Numbered from the stretch's first letter, positions 25,494 through 34,943 are shown. The stretch: 47,819 nt of DNA from Myceligenerans salitolerans (GCF_017349295.1 NZ_JAFMPK010000049.1:103683-151501), one strand, 5' to 3'. The notes: generated by a model not told the origin, from the sequence alone. A program made the numbers and translations.

Positions 25494-28400
25494 TCAGCGG
25501 GTGGCCGCCCTGGCCGCCGCGGCCACCTCACCCAGGACGACCGCGTCGATCAGCTGCTTCGCCCAGTCCAGGATCTCCGCACCGCGCAGCGGCCGCCCGC
25601 CCAGGCGCGCCGTGGTCGGGAACGGGACGAGGAACGCCCGGATCCCCGGCTTGAGGATGGTGCCGGGGTACAGACGCTTCAGACGCAGCGCCTGCGACTC
25701 GGCCAGGTCCACCGGCGCGAACCGGACGTACTTGCCCTGGGCCGTGACGTCCGTGAGACCGGCCGTGCGGGCATGGTTGCGGAACGCGGCGACGTCGAAC
25801 AGCGCCGAGGCGACCTCCGGCAACGTGCCGTACCGGTCGACGAGCTCCGCCCGGACCTCGGAGAGCGCGGCGTCGTCGTGCGCGGTGGCGATCTTCTTGT
25901 ACGCCTCGAGACGCAGTCGCTCGGTGGCGATGTAGGTCTCGGGCAGGTGGGCGTCGACCGGGAGCTCGATGGTGACCTCGGGCGCCTCCTCCTCGCGGTC
26001 GCCCCGGAAGGCGGCCACGGCCTCTCCGACCATCCGCACGTAGAGGTCGAAGCCGACTCCGGCGATGTGGCCCGACTGCTCCCCGCCGAGCAGGTTTCCG
26101 GCGCCGCGGATCTCCAGGTCCTTCATGGCGATCTGCATGCCGGCCCCGAGGTCCGTGTGAGCGGCCATGGTGGCCAGGCGGTCGTGGGCCTGCTCCGTGA
26201 GCGGCTTCTCCGGCGGATACAGGAAGTAGGCGTACGCGCGCTCCCGCCCGCGGCCCACGCGCCCGCGCAGCTGATGCAGCTGGGAGAGCCCGAGAACGTC
26301 CGCGCGCTCCAGGATGAGCGTGTTCGCGTTGGAGATGTCCAGCCCTGTCTCGACGATCGTGGTGCACACCAGGACGTCGAGCTCCTTCTCCCAGAAGGCG
26401 CGGATGACCTGGTCGAGCTGGTGCTCGCTCATCTTGCCGTGCGCGACGCCGATGCGCGCCTCGGGCACCAGCTCGTTCAGCCTCGCCGCCGCGCGGTTGA
26501 TGGACTCGACCCGGTTGTGCACGTAGAACACCTGGCCCTCGCGCAGCAGCTCGCGGCGCAGCGCGGCGGCGATCTGCTTCTCCTCGTAGGCGCCGACGTA
26601 CGTGAGCACGGGATGGCGCTCCTCGGGCGGGGTCGCGAGCGTGGACATCTCGCGGATTCCCGTGACCGCCATCTCCAGGGTGCGCGGGATCGGCGTGGCG
26701 GACATCGCCAGCACGTCCACGTTGGTGCGCAGCTGCTTGAGCGTCTCCTTGTGCTCGACGCCGAACCGCTGCTCCTCGTCCACGATCACCAGCCCGAGGT
26801 CCTTGAACCGGACCGCGCCGGTGATCAGCCGGTGGGTGCCGATGACGACGTCGACCGAGCCCTTCCGCAGGCCGTCCACCACCGCCTCGGACTCCTTGTC
26901 CGACTGGAAGCGGCTGAGCGCCTTCACGGTCACGGGGAACCCGGCATACCGGTCGGAGAACGTCTCGAAGTGCTGCTGCACCAGGAGCGTGGTGGGGACG
27001 AGCACGGCCACCTGCTTGCCGTCCTGCACCGCCTTGAACGCGGCGCGCAGTGCGATCTCCGTCTTGCCGTAGCCGACGTCACCGCAGATCAGCCGGTCCA
27101 TCGGGACCTGCTTCTCCATGTCCGCCTTGACCTCGTCGATGGACGCGAGCTGGTCCGGCGTCTCGACGTACGCGAACGCGTCCTCCAGCTCCCGCTGCCA
27201 CGGCGTGTCCGGGCCGAACGCGTGGCCCTGGGTGGCCATCCGCGCGGAGTAGAGGCGGATGAGCTCGCTCGCGATCTCCTTGACGTGCTTGCGGGCGCGG
27301 GCCTTGGTGTTCTTCCAGTCGGCGCCGCCCATCCTGTTGAGGCTGGGGGCCTCGCCACCGACGTACTTGGTGACCTGGTCGAGCTGGTCCGTCGGCACGA
27401 ACAACCGGTCGCCCGGCTGGCCGCGCTTCGACGAGGCGTACTCGATCACGAGGTACTCCCGGGTGGCGCCGTTCGCGCCCCCGCCGAGGCTCCGCTGCAC
27501 CATCTCGATGAACCGCCCGACGCCGTGCTGCTCGTGCACCACGTAGTCGCCCGCCCGCAGCTGCAGCGGGTCGACGACGTTCCGGCGCCGGCTCGGCATC
27601 TTCCGCATGTCCCGGGTGCCGGCGCCGCCGGCCCGTCCGGTCAGGTCCTGGTCGGAGAAAACGGCCAGCCGCAGCTCCGGAGCCACGAAACCGCGGCCCA
27701 CCCCGCCGGCGACGACATGGACGACGGCCGGCTCCGGCTCGGCCTCCATCGACGACTCCAGCCGCGCGGCGGTACCCGCCTCCGACAGCTGCTCGCTCAT
27801 GCGCTTGGCGGGTCCGTGCCCTTCGGTCGTGAGCACGAGGGTCCAGCCGGACTTCTGCAGCGCGTCGACCTCGCGCAGCGCCCGCGCGAAGTCGCCCCGG
27901 TAGGACTCCACGTCGCGTGCGCCGACGGTGAAGACCTCCCCCACCGGATTGATCACCCGATCCTCCGACGGGCCGGCGGGTCCGGCCGCGGGGGCGTCCT
28001 CGGACCGGTCCTGCTCCGCTCCGCCGTCGCCGGACAGCTGCGTGAGCTCCGTGTCCTGGCCGAACGACGACAACGTCCACCAGCCCAGACCGCGACGGGC
28101 CGCGACGGCCCGCGTTTCGGCGAGAGTCGCGAACGACGCCGCCGACAGGTCCGCTCCGCCCTCGGCCGACAGCGGGACCGACCCACCCGCGGCAGCGCCG
28201 ACCCAGGCCGCCTCCAGGAACTCCTGGGTGGTCGCGACGAGGTCATGGGCGCGGCGCCGGACCCGCTCCGACTCGTTGAGGATCAGCAGCGCGTCGTCCG
28301 GCACGAGGTCGAGGACGGGCACCATGCGGTCCACCAGCAACGGCGCGAGGGATTCCATCCCTTCCGCGGGCGAGCCGTCCGCGAGCTTCTCCAGCATCTC

Positions 28401-29177
28401 GGCGGCACCGGGCAACGCCTCGACGAGGCCCGCCGCACGCTCCCGGACGGCATCGGTCAGCAGGATCTCGCGGCACGGCGGAGCCCACAGCCCGCGGTCG
28501 GCGATCTCCAGGGAGCGCTGGTCCGCGACGGCGAACCAGCGGATCTCGCTGACCTCGTCGCCCCAGAACTCGCACCGCAGCGGGTGGTCCTCGGTGGGCG
28601 GGAAGACGTCCAGGATGCCGCCGCGCACGGCGAACTCACCACGGCGCTCGACCATGTCGACGCGGGTGTAGGCGGCGTCGGTCAGCCGCTGGGCAACGTC
28701 GGTCAGATCGGCCGTGCCACCGCTCGCGAGCGAGACCGGGGCGAGCTCGCCCAGACCCTCCACCACCGGCTGGAGCAGGGCCCGAACCGGCATGACGACC
28801 ACACGGAGCGGACCCGCCTGGCCACGCTCCTCGGACGGGTGGGCGAGCCGGCGGAAGACGGCCAGCCGGCGGGCGACCGTGTCGGCGCGCGGGCTGAGCC
28901 GCTCGTGCGGCAAGGTCTCCCACGCGGGCAGCACCGCGACGTCGTCCTCGCGTCCCCCGGGCAGGTAGGTCCGCACCGCGGCGGCGAGCTCGTCCGCCTC
29001 ACGCCCCGTCGCGGTGACCACCACGAGGGGCCGCCGTTCCGAGGCGGCCGCCAGGAGCGCGGGCCGCACGCCGGCAGGTCCGACGACATCGGCCTCGCCG
29101 CGCGCGCCGACGTGCTCGACGGCGGCCGCGACGCCGGGATCGGCGAGCAGGAGCGGGAGCAGACCGGTGAGATGCAT
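25494..29177 (-). CDS. mfd: transcription-repair coupling factor Mfd
   Basis: This 1227-residue ATP-dependent DNA translocase removes stalled RNA polymerase and recruits UvrA. Domains in order: UvrB-homology region (1 to about 370, with PGGREDDVAVLPAWETLPHERLSP), an acidic Pro/Ala/Gly linker near 375-405, the RNA-polymerase-interacting domain containing YVVHEQHGVGRF, and two RecA-like helicase domains. Walker A GDVGYGKTE has Lys705 and the DEEQRFG box lies near 800; motifs SATPIPRTLEMA, HNRVESI and QLRGRVGRG follow. The C-terminal TRCF regulatory domain includes DLEIRGAGNLLGGEQSGH. Length and all motifs are normal. ATG 29177 fits homologues. It sits between pth and mazG with insertions on both sides. 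Confidence 0.97.
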   Translation of the reverse strand: MHLTGLLPLLLADPGVAAAVEHVGARGEADVVGPAGVRPALLAAASERRPLVVVTATGREADELAAAVRTYLPGGREDDVAVLPAWETLPHERLSPRADTVARRLAVFRRLAHPSEERGQAGPLRVVVMPVRALLQPVVEGLGELAPVSLASGGTADLTDVAQRLTDAAYTRVDMVERRGEFAVRGGILDVFPPTEDHPLRCEFWGDEVSEIRWFAVADQRSLEIADRGLWAPPCREILLTDAVRERAAGLVEALPGAAEMLEKLADGSPAEGMESLAPLLVDRMVPVLDLVPDDALLILNESERVRRRAHDLVATTQEFLEAAWVGAAAGGSVPLSAEGGADLSAASFATLAETRAVAARRGLGWWTLSSFGQDTELTQLSGDGGAEQDRSEDAPAAGPAGPSEDRVINPVGEVFTVGARDVESYRGDFARALREVDALQKSGWTLVLTTEGHGPAKRMSEQLSEAGTAARLESSMEAEPEPAVVHVVAGGVGRGFVAPELRLAVFSDQDLTGRAGGAGTRDMRKMPSRRRNVVDPLQLRAGDYVVHEQHGVGRFIEMVQRSLGGGANGATREYLVIEYASSKRGQPGDRLFVPTDQLDQVTKYVGGEAPSLNRMGGADWKNTKARARKHVKEIASELIRLYSARMATQGHAFGPDTPWQRELEDAFAYVETPDQLASIDEVKADMEKQVPMDRLICGDVGYGKTEIALRAAFKAVQDGKQVAVLVPTTLLVQQHFETFSDRYAGFPVTVKALSRFQSDKESEAVVDGLRKGSVDVVIGTHRLITGAVRFKDLGLVIVDEEQRFGVEHKETLKQLRTNVDVLAMSATPIPRTLEMAVTGIREMSTLATPPEERHPVLTYVGAYEEKQIAAALRRELLREGQVFYVHNRVESINRAAARLNELVPEARIGVAHGKMSEHQLDQVIRAFWEKELDVLVCTTIVETGLDISNANTLILERADVLGLSQLHQLRGRVGRGRERAYAYFLYPPEKPLTEQAHDRLATMAAHTDLGAGMQIAMKDLEIRGAGNLLGGEQSGHIAGVGFDLYVRMVGEAVAAFRGDREEEAPEVTIELPVDAHLPETYIATERLRLEAYKKIATAHDDAALSEVRAELVDRYGTLPEVASALFDVAAFRNHARTAGLTDVTAQGKYVRFAPVDLAESQALRLKRLYPGTILKPGIRAFLVPFPTTARLGGRPLRGAEILDWAKQLIDAVVLGEVAAAARAATR

Positions 29178-29382
29178 CGGGGTCCTTACGACGGTGCGGA
29201 TACGGGGTACGACGCGACGCCGGGCGACGGCGCCCTCCAGGGACCGGCCGGGCCCACGGCATCAGCGGGCACACGACGACCGGCCCACTTCTCCCCTGCG
29301 GAGGGGTGGATGGGCTGTGAACAGCGTAGCGCTCGACACCGACATCGACCGGAGGTTGCCGCGGTCGCTACGATCACAGGCG

Positions 29383-30438
29383 ATGTCCACCCAGCCCCGC
29401 GAGTTCTCGTCCAGATCCGATGCCCTCCGGGAGATCCCGCGACCGCGCATCGCGTGGGCCGATGCCGCACGCGGCCTGGCGATCTGCCTCGTGGTGCTGT
29501 ACCACGCGACGAACTGGACGGCCGGCACCGGGTACGACGTCAGTGTGCTGCGCGAGTTCAACGAGCCGTTGCGCAGTCTGCGCATGCCGCTCTTCTTCAC
29601 GGTGGCCGGGATGTTCGCGGCGAAGTGGGTGGCGGCGTCGTGGTCCACGCTGCTGCGCGGCAAGATCTTCTACTTCGCGTGGGTGTTCGTGCTGTGGGAG
29701 CCGATCACGCTCGTGGTGCGGCTGGTCACGGGCTACTACAAGGTTCCGGACGCCGACTGGTCCACCCTGACCGGGGACCTGGCCTGGTCCCTGCTGATCC
29801 CCCGGTCGGAGCTCTGGTTCATCTGGACGCTGGCGGCCTTCTTCCTCGCGGCCCGGCTGCTGCGTCCTCTCCCGGCGTGGGTGCAGATCCTCGCCGCGGC
29901 CGGCGTCAGCGCCTGGGCCCTGGCGGGCTGGGAGCCCGAGAGCATCGCCTATCGCGGCGCGGCGCAGTTCATCGTGTTCTTCCTGGTGGGGCTTCATCTG
30001 CGGCCGTTCGTCGAGGAGTACGCCGCCCGGCTGCGGTGGTGGACCGGCCTGCTGGTCGTCGGGGCGTGGTACGGCGTGACGTGGCTGGTTCAGGCGTACG
30101 GGCTGGAGCCGGTACCGGGGGCCTACCTGCTGGCGAACGTCGTCGGGTCGATGGCGGGCATCGCGATCAGCGTCGCACTCGCACGGCTCGTCCCGGGGCT
30201 GGGCTGGGTCGGTGCGCGGACCCTGCCCGTGTACGTCACGCACACGCCGCTCATCCACACGATCCTCTGGGTCTACTGGTCGAACGGCATCTGGGTCCCG
30301 GTCCCGCAGTCCCAGTGGATGCCGCTGTTCATGGCGATGACCATCGTCGCCACGGCTCTGGCGCTGGACGCCGCCACCCGTCGCATCGGCCTGGGCTGGA
30401 TCTGGGGACCACCCCGCCGCTGGCTCGCCACTCCCTGA
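29383..30438 (+). CDS. acyltransferase-3 family membrane protein
   Basis: This 351-residue integral membrane protein has about ten hydrophobic segments. It begins RIAWADAARGLAICLVVLYHAT, with the R/H motif (RGLA...YHA) of acyltransferase 3 (OafA/NolL type). LRMPLFFTVAGMF and the later WFIWTLAAFFLAARLL are also family-like. Such proteins transfer acetyl or other acyl groups to cell-surface glycans, lipids or antibiotics. ATG 29383 is chosen by homology. TACGAT at 29369 is a possible -10 element that would leave a very short or absent leader. The gene is divergent from mfd and is followed by a dyad and a hairpin, so it is probably monocistronic. Confidence 0.85.
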   Translation: MSTQPREFSSRSDALREIPRPRIAWADAARGLAICLVVLYHATNWTAGTGYDVSVLREFNEPLRSLRMPLFFTVAGMFAAKWVAASWSTLLRGKIFYFAWVFVLWEPITLVVRLVTGYYKVPDADWSTLTGDLAWSLLIPRSELWFIWTLAAFFLAARLLRPLPAWVQILAAAGVSAWALAGWEPESIAYRGAAQFIVFFLVGLHLRPFVEEYAARLRWWTGLLVVGAWYGVTWLVQAYGLEPVPGAYLLANVVGSMAGIAISVALARLVPGLGWVGARTLPVYVTHTPLIHTILWVYWSNGIWVPVPQSQWMPLFMAMTIVATALALDAATRRIGLGWIWGPPRRWLATP

Positions 30439-30446
30439 CGCGGAGC

Positions 30447-30459
30447 GTACATCTTGTAC
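30447..30459 (+). promoter_or_regulatory. GTACA-N3-TGTAC palindrome
   Basis: GTACATCTTGTAC is a perfect 5-bp dyad with a 3-nt centre, extended by one more C/G pair (CGTACA...TGTACG). It starts 8 nt after the acyltransferase stop and about 95 nt before the dipeptidase start, in a locally AT-rich stretch. It looks like an operator for a homodimeric repressor; no cognate regulator can be named. Confidence 0.3.
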
Positions 30460-30507
30460 GACTCTTCCGATTTGCGCCAGCTCTTGTTAAAGTTTGGGTC
30501 AGTTATC

Positions 30508-30533
30508 GGGGGCCGACAACGTCGTCGGCCCCC
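30508..30533 (+). terminator. hairpin in the leader region of the dipeptidase gene
   Basis: GGGGGCCGAC (30508-30517) pairs perfectly with GTCGGCCCCC (30524-30533), loop AACGTC. It lies 70 nt after the acyltransferase stop and 20 nt before the dipeptidase GTG. It could end the upstream transcript. If the dipeptidase transcript starts in the AT-rich segment just before it, it would instead be a 5' leader structure close to the ribosome binding site. Confidence 0.5.
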
Positions 30534-30553
30534 GCTCCGACCCAGGAGGCGAC

Positions 30554-32200
30554 GTGCGACGTCCACGACGAACGGCAACGTTGACCATCATGGCCCTGGT
30601 GACCTGCCTCGGCGCGGCGGGTCTCGCGACACCCGCGACCGGCGCCGTCGGGGTCTTCCCCGATCCCGTCCTCCCCCAGCCGGAGTCCGGGCTCAACCTC
30701 AGCGGAGAGCCGTTCACCGGCACGACGCCCGACGGCAGCGTGCGCGGCTACGTCGACGCGCACAGCCACCTGTTCATGGAGGACGGCATCGGCGGCGCGG
30801 CCCTGTGCGGCAAGGTGTTCTCCGCGCACGGCATCGCCGACGCGCTGCAGGACTGCGACGCGCACGGCCGGCACGGCGGAACCGCGCTCCTGGAGAACCT
30901 CACGCGCCACGGTTCCCCGTTCGGCACGCACGACACGACGGGCTGGCCGACCTTCGCCGACTGGCCCGCCCACGACTCCCTCACGCATCAGCAGATGTAC
31001 TACCGCTGGGTGGAGCGCTCGTGGCGCGCCGGGCAACGGGTGCTGGTCAACCAGCTCACCAGCAACGGCCTCCTGTGCTCCGTCAACCCGGGCACGCACC
31101 AGGACTGCGACGAGATGGCGGCGATCCGTCTGCAGATCGACGACGCGTACGCGCTGCAGGACTTCGTCGACGCGCAGTACGGCGGGCCCGGCGAGGGCTG
31201 GTTCCGGATCGTCACGGACAGTGCGCAGGCACGCCAGGTCGTCGCGGAGGGAAAGCTCGCCGTGGTGCTCGGGGTGGAGACCTCCGAACCGTTCGGGTGC
31301 AAGCAGACGCTCCGCGTGTTCGACGGGTGCACGCGGTCCGACATCTCCGCCGGCCTCGACGAGCTGTACGACCTCGGTGTCCGGTCCATGTTCGTGTGCC
31401 ACAAGTTCGACAACGCGCTGTGCGGGGTGCGGTTCGACTCCGGGGCGACGGGGACGTTCGTCAACGCGGGCCAGTTCCTCAGCACGGGCACGTTCTGGCG
31501 GGTGGAGTCGTGCCCGGCGGACCAGCCGCACGACAACAACCCGGGCAACGTCGAGCTGCCCGACGAGCTCGACTGGCTCCCCGTACCACCGCGCTACCCG
31601 TCCGGCACGGTCTGCAACAGGTACGGGCTCACGGCGAAGGGCGAGTACCTCGTCGCGGAGCTGATGGAGCGCGGCATGCTGATCGAGGTGGACCACATGT
31701 CGGCCAAGGCGGCGGACCGGACGCTCGACCTCCTGGAGGACGCCGGCTACGGCGGCGTGCTCTCCACCCACTCGTGGACCGACGAGCGGAGCCTCGACCG
31801 CATCTACGCGCTGGGTGGCTTCGCGACCATGTACGGGCACGACGCCGAGGAGTCGGTCGCGGAGTACGAGCGGACGGCTGGTGCGCGGGCACGGCACGGC
31901 GTGGCGGGAGTGGGCTTCGGCTTCGACATGAACGGCTTCGGCGGCACCCCGGGCCCGTCGGACGGCCGGGTCGTCTACCCCTTCACCTCGCTCGACGGCG
32001 GCTCCGTCCTCGACCGGCAGGTCACGGGCGAGCGCGTGTGGGACGTCAACACCGACGGCGTCGCCCACTACGGCCTGGTGCCCGACTACCTGGAGGACCT
32101 GCGCGTCACGGGCGGCGAGGCCCTGACGGACGACGTGCTACGGGGCGCGGAGTACTACCTGCGCACCTGGGAGGCGGCGGAGTCGGACGCGAGGAGCTGA
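30554..32200 (+). CDS. secreted M19-like metallo-dipeptidase/amidohydrolase
   Basis: This 548-residue exported enzyme has a basic start, a hydrophobic core and cleavage near ATPATGA (about residue 30). The mature part contains the metal-binding DAHSHLF, ELMERGMLIEVDHMSAKAADRTLDLLE and STHSW. That arrangement resembles membrane (renal) dipeptidases and related amidohydrolases, which cut dipeptides or beta-lactam-like amides using a binuclear zinc centre. The family link is by motif order, and the protein is longer than a typical M19 enzyme (about 350-400). Ten cysteines in the mature sequence suggest disulphides. GTG 30554 has a near-perfect AGGAGGC ribosome binding site. A 21-bp hairpin terminates it. 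Confidence 0.75.
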   Translation: MRRPRRTATLTIMALVTCLGAAGLATPATGAVGVFPDPVLPQPESGLNLSGEPFTGTTPDGSVRGYVDAHSHLFMEDGIGGAALCGKVFSAHGIADALQDCDAHGRHGGTALLENLTRHGSPFGTHDTTGWPTFADWPAHDSLTHQQMYYRWVERSWRAGQRVLVNQLTSNGLLCSVNPGTHQDCDEMAAIRLQIDDAYALQDFVDAQYGGPGEGWFRIVTDSAQARQVVAEGKLAVVLGVETSEPFGCKQTLRVFDGCTRSDISAGLDELYDLGVRSMFVCHKFDNALCGVRFDSGATGTFVNAGQFLSTGTFWRVESCPADQPHDNNPGNVELPDELDWLPVPPRYPSGTVCNRYGLTAKGEYLVAELMERGMLIEVDHMSAKAADRTLDLLEDAGYGGVLSTHSWTDERSLDRIYALGGFATMYGHDAEESVAEYERTAGARARHGVAGVGFGFDMNGFGGTPGPSDGRVVYPFTSLDGGSVLDRQVTGERVWDVNTDGVAHYGLVPDYLEDLRVTGGEALTDDVLRGAEYYLRTWEAAESDARS

Positions 32201-32244
32201 CCCGGCGACCGGTGCGCCCCGCAGAGGCGTACCACCCGGTGCGG

Positions 32245-32294
32245 TCATGCCGTTCCGGTCGCCGGCTGCGCGGCCGGCGGCCGGAACGGCATGA
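32245..32294. terminator. 21-bp bidirectional terminator hairpin
   Basis: The arms 32245-32265 and 32274-32294 pair over 21 bp with a single G-T, around an 8-nt loop. The outer arms are TCATGCCGTTCC and its complement. It lies between the convergent dipeptidase and pth genes (stops at 32200 and 32311) and would end both transcripts. Confidence 0.8.
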
Positions 32295-32310
32295 CAGCGA
32301 GCACGGGCTC

Positions 32311-32916
32311 TCACGGCTTCGCCGGGTGGAACCTTCCCTGCGCGGCCAGGAGGCCCTCCGTGATCAGGAGCTCGACCGCGTCCGCGGCGTCGTCCACGAA
32401 GATCGGGAGCTCCTTGCGCTCCGTACCGGTGAAGTCCCGCAGCACGTAGTCGGCGGTGTCCATGCGGCCCGGAGGGCGGCCCACACCGACCCTGACGCGG
32501 TGGTACTCGCGGGTACCGAGCGCCTTGGTGATGTCCCGCAGCCCGTTGTGGCCACCCTCGCCACCACCGATCTTCAGCTTGATCGTGTCGAACGGGATGT
32601 CGACCTCGTCGTGCACGACGGCGATGCGTGCGGGCTCGATGCCGTAGTACTGGGCGAGCGTGCTGACCGGGCCGCCCGAGACGTTCATGTACGTCGAGGG
32701 CTTGGCGAGGACGGCCCGGGGGCCGGGCCGGCCACCGGGCAGCACGCCGAGCCGCACGTCGGCGGCCACGGCCTGCGCCCGGCCGTGCCGGGCGAACCTG
32801 CCGCCCGAGCGCTCTGCCAGCAGGTCGAGCACCATCTGGCCCACGTTGTGCCGGTTCCCGGCGTACTTCGGACCCGGATTACCGAGCCCGACGACGAGCC
32901 ATGGCTGATCGGTCAT
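32311..32916 (-). CDS. pth: peptidyl-tRNA hydrolase
   Basis: This 201-residue enzyme releases peptides from drop-off peptidyl-tRNA. Hallmarks: [21 protein letters not shown] at the N-terminus with the catalytic His in [47 protein letters not shown] with the conserved Asp and His, and [20 protein letters not shown]. Length is normal. ATG 32916 gives the standard N-terminus; GTG 32928, four codons earlier, is possible. It follows rplY by about 20 nt in the same operon, the usual ribosomal-protein-L25/pth pairing. Confidence 0.96.
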   Translation of the reverse strand: MTDQPWLVVGLGNPGPKYAGNRHNVGQMVLDLLAERSGGRFARHGRAQAVAADVRLGVLPGGRPGPRAVLAKPSTYMNVSGGPVSTLAQYYGIEPARIAVVHDEVDIPFDTIKLKIGGGEGGHNGLRDITKALGTREYHRVRVGVGRPPGRMDTADYVLRDFTGTERKELPIFVDDAADAVELLITEGLLAAQGRFHPAKP

Positions 32917-32937
32917 CGGTTCAGACACCCTGACGGA

Positions 32938-33534
32938 TCAGGCCTCCGCGGACTCCTCGGCGCCCTCGCCCTCGGCCTCCTCGTCGGCGGCGGCCTCGCC
33001 GCGCGGCTCGGTGATGAGAACGACGGCCTGCTCCGGGTCCGTCAGCAGCGAGGAGCCCGCCGGCAGCTGGACGTCCTTCGCGTACACGTGCGAGCCGGAC
33101 GCGAGCCCCTCGATCGACACGTCCACCGACTCCGGCAGGTGCGTCGCCTCGGCCTCGACCGACAGGGTCTGGGCCTCGACCAGGTGGATCGTGCCCGGGG
33201 CGGAGTCGCCGACGATGTTCACGGAGATGTCGACGGCGATCTTCTCGCCGGCACGCACGACGAGCAGGTCGATGTGCTCGATGACGTTCCGGACCGGGTC
33301 ACGCTGCACGTCCTTGGCGACGGCGAGCTGCCCCTTGCCGTCCAGCTCGATGCTGAGCAGCGCGTTCGAGTGGCGCATCGCCAGCATCGACTCGTGGCCC
33401 GGCAGCGTCACGTGCACCGGGTCGGTGCCGTGGCCGTAGAGCACGGCGGGAATCTTGTTGTCGCGGCGGATACGGCGCGCGGCACCCTTACCGAACTCGG
33501 TGCGGGGCTCGGCGACAAGCTTGATCTCGGACAC
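32938..33534 (-). CDS. rplY: 50S ribosomal protein L25/general stress protein Ctc
   Basis: This 198-residue 5S-rRNA-binding protein is of the long (TL5/Ctc) form. The L25 domain comprises residues 1-95 (RTEFGKGAARRIRRDNKIPAVLYGHGTDPVHVTLP). The C-terminal TL5 domain follows (AGEKIAVDISVNIVGDSAPGTIHLVEAQTLSVEAEATHLPESVDVSIEGL). An Ala/Glu-rich acidic tail of about 20 residues ends the protein, common in actinobacteria. GTG 33534 is preceded by AGGAG. It is co-transcribed with pth. Confidence 0.96.
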   Translation of the reverse strand: MSEIKLVAEPRTEFGKGAARRIRRDNKIPAVLYGHGTDPVHVTLPGHESMLAMRHSNALLSIELDGKGQLAVAKDVQRDPVRNVIEHIDLLVVRAGEKIAVDISVNIVGDSAPGTIHLVEAQTLSVEAEATHLPESVDVSIEGLASGSHVYAKDVQLPAGSSLLTDPEQAVVLITEPRGEAAADEEAEGEGAEESAEA

Positions 33535-33637
33535 GGGAGTAACTCCTGAGGGTGATGTCGGACTATCTCGGGCGAGCGGCTGCGTCGGCGTGGGACGGGC
33601 GACGGACGCGGAGCGCGCGAGCTCGCTGCGTAGCGGT

Positions 33638-33652
33638 TGACCCAGTGGGTCA
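33638..33652 (-). promoter_or_regulatory. 15-nt perfect palindrome upstream of rplY
   Basis: TGACCCAGTGGGTCA has two perfect 7-nt arms around a single G, about 104 nt before the rplY start and 85 nt after the end of the glycosyltransferase gene. The odd-length, no-loop symmetry favours protein binding over a hairpin. It may control the rplY-pth transcript; no regulator is identified. The rest of 33535-33741 shows no gene. Confidence 0.33.
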
Positions 33653-33741
33653 CCGACTCACCGCCCAGTCGATCACGGACTGCGGCGCGTGCGGAACATG
33701 TCCGTCGCGGCCGTCCGACGTCCCTCGCCGAGGCAACCTGA

Positions 33742-34926
33742 CTACTGTACCCGCTTGTCGGTGCCCGATGCACCGAGGAGACCGTCATGGGACTGCGAGG
33801 AGGACAGCGTGTCCCCGAACGGCGGCTGGGTCCGCCGCGGGCGGTACACCACCTGGGAGTGGAAGACGAACCGCAGCAGGAACGCCACCACGAGCAGCAC
33901 CGCCTGCACCAGCACCGGCCACGCTCCCGTGGCCGCCACGATCCAGACGAAGATCGGCAGCCGGATCGCCGCCTCCGTGCCGTTGAAGGCGAACGAGTGC
34001 GCCAGCCGCGACCAGAACCCGAGCCGCCCCAGCCCGAGCAGGTCCCGGAACACCAGCCGTTCCTGCAGCGCGAAGTTGAGGGCGATCGTCACGACGGCGG
34101 CGATCACCGCCGCCCAGGCGTGGTGCATCCCCGCGAGATCGTTGAGGGCCCACAGGATGAGCACGTTCCACACCGCGCCCATCCCGCCGATGATCGCGAA
34201 CCGTGACATCCGCCCGAACCGCAGTGAGGCGAGCTGCTCCAGGTAGCGCAGTCCCATCCGGAGCGTCGCCTTCGACCTGCCCGCGTACCGCTCGCCGAAG
34301 ACGAACGGCTCCTCGCCGACCGCCAGTGCGCGCTTGCCGCGTGCGAGCACCTCGAGCAGGATCTTGAACCCGCGTGGCCGCAGCGTGTCCAGGTCGAGCG
34401 CCGCGACGCGGACGGCGAAGAACCCGGTCAGAGGGTCGGTCACGTTCCGCAGCCGAAGCGGGAACATCGACCGCGCGAGCAGCGCGGAGCCCGTGGACAC
34501 CGCTCGGCGCCAGTAGCCGTCGAGCCCGCCGGCATCCCCTCCGCCGATGTATCGCGAGGCGACGACGACGTCGAGGCCGGACTCCTGGCCCCGCCGCGCG
34601 AGCACGGGGGCGAGCTCCGGCGGGTGCTGGAGGTCACCGTCCATCACGACGGCCCACTCCGTCCCGACCGACCGCAGCCCTTCGACGACCGCGCCGCTCA
34701 AGCCGCCGTCGGGCGCCTCGCGGTGGATCATGCGGACCGGGAGGCCGCCGCGAGCGGCCTGCTCCGCGCTCACGCGCTCGATGACCGACGGCGTGTCGTC
34801 GCGCGAGTCGTCGACGAACAGCACGCCGGCGCCGGGGGTGCTGCCCAGCGCCTCGTCGAGCCGGCGCACGAGTTCGACGATGTTCGGCCCCTCGTTGAAC
34901 GTGGGGACCACGACGGTGATGGCCAC
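33742..34926 (-). CDS. GT2 glycosyltransferase fused to a GtrA membrane domain
   Basis: This 394-residue two-part protein resembles dolichol/polyprenyl-phosphate mannosyl- or glucosyltransferases at residues 1-235. VVVPTFNEGPNIVEL starts the nucleotide-binding fold, VMDGDLQHPPE is the metal-binding DxD-type motif, and DPLTGFFAVR follows. The C-terminal part (240-370) has four hydrophobic helices of the GtrA/DPMS family (RFAIIGGMGAVWNVLILWAL to LLRFVFHSQVVY). It probably loads a sugar onto a polyprenyl phosphate carrier and helps flip it for wall-glycan or protein glycosylation. GTG 34926 is chosen because AGGAGG lies 6 nt upstream. The gene is an addition between prs and rplY. Confidence 0.9.
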   Translation of the reverse strand: MAITVVVPTFNEGPNIVELVRRLDEALGSTPGAGVLFVDDSRDDTPSVIERVSAEQAARGGLPVRMIHREAPDGGLSGAVVEGLRSVGTEWAVVMDGDLQHPPELAPVLARRGQESGLDVVVASRYIGGGDAGGLDGYWRRAVSTGSALLARSMFPLRLRNVTDPLTGFFAVRVAALDLDTLRPRGFKILLEVLARGKRALAVGEEPFVFGERYAGRSKATLRMGLRYLEQLASLRFGRMSRFAIIGGMGAVWNVLILWALNDLAGMHHAWAAVIAAVVTIALNFALQERLVFRDLLGLGRLGFWSRLAHSFAFNGTEAAIRLPIFVWIVAATGAWPVLVQAVLLVVAFLLRFVFHSQVVYRPRRTQPPFGDTLSSSQSHDGLLGASGTDKRVQ

Positions 34927-34943
34927 GGAGCCTCCTGGACAGG

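Noticed and set aside
25347-30584. 1745-residue open frame on the plus strand across mfd
   Set aside because: It is antisense to the fully conserved mfd and out of frame with the acyltransferase, with low-complexity composition and no domain. It is a shadow frame.
33617-33626. GCGAGCTCGC palindrome upstream of rplY
   Set aside because: It is a 10-nt GC-rich palindrome, expected by chance at this composition, unlike the 15-nt palindrome 12 nt further on.
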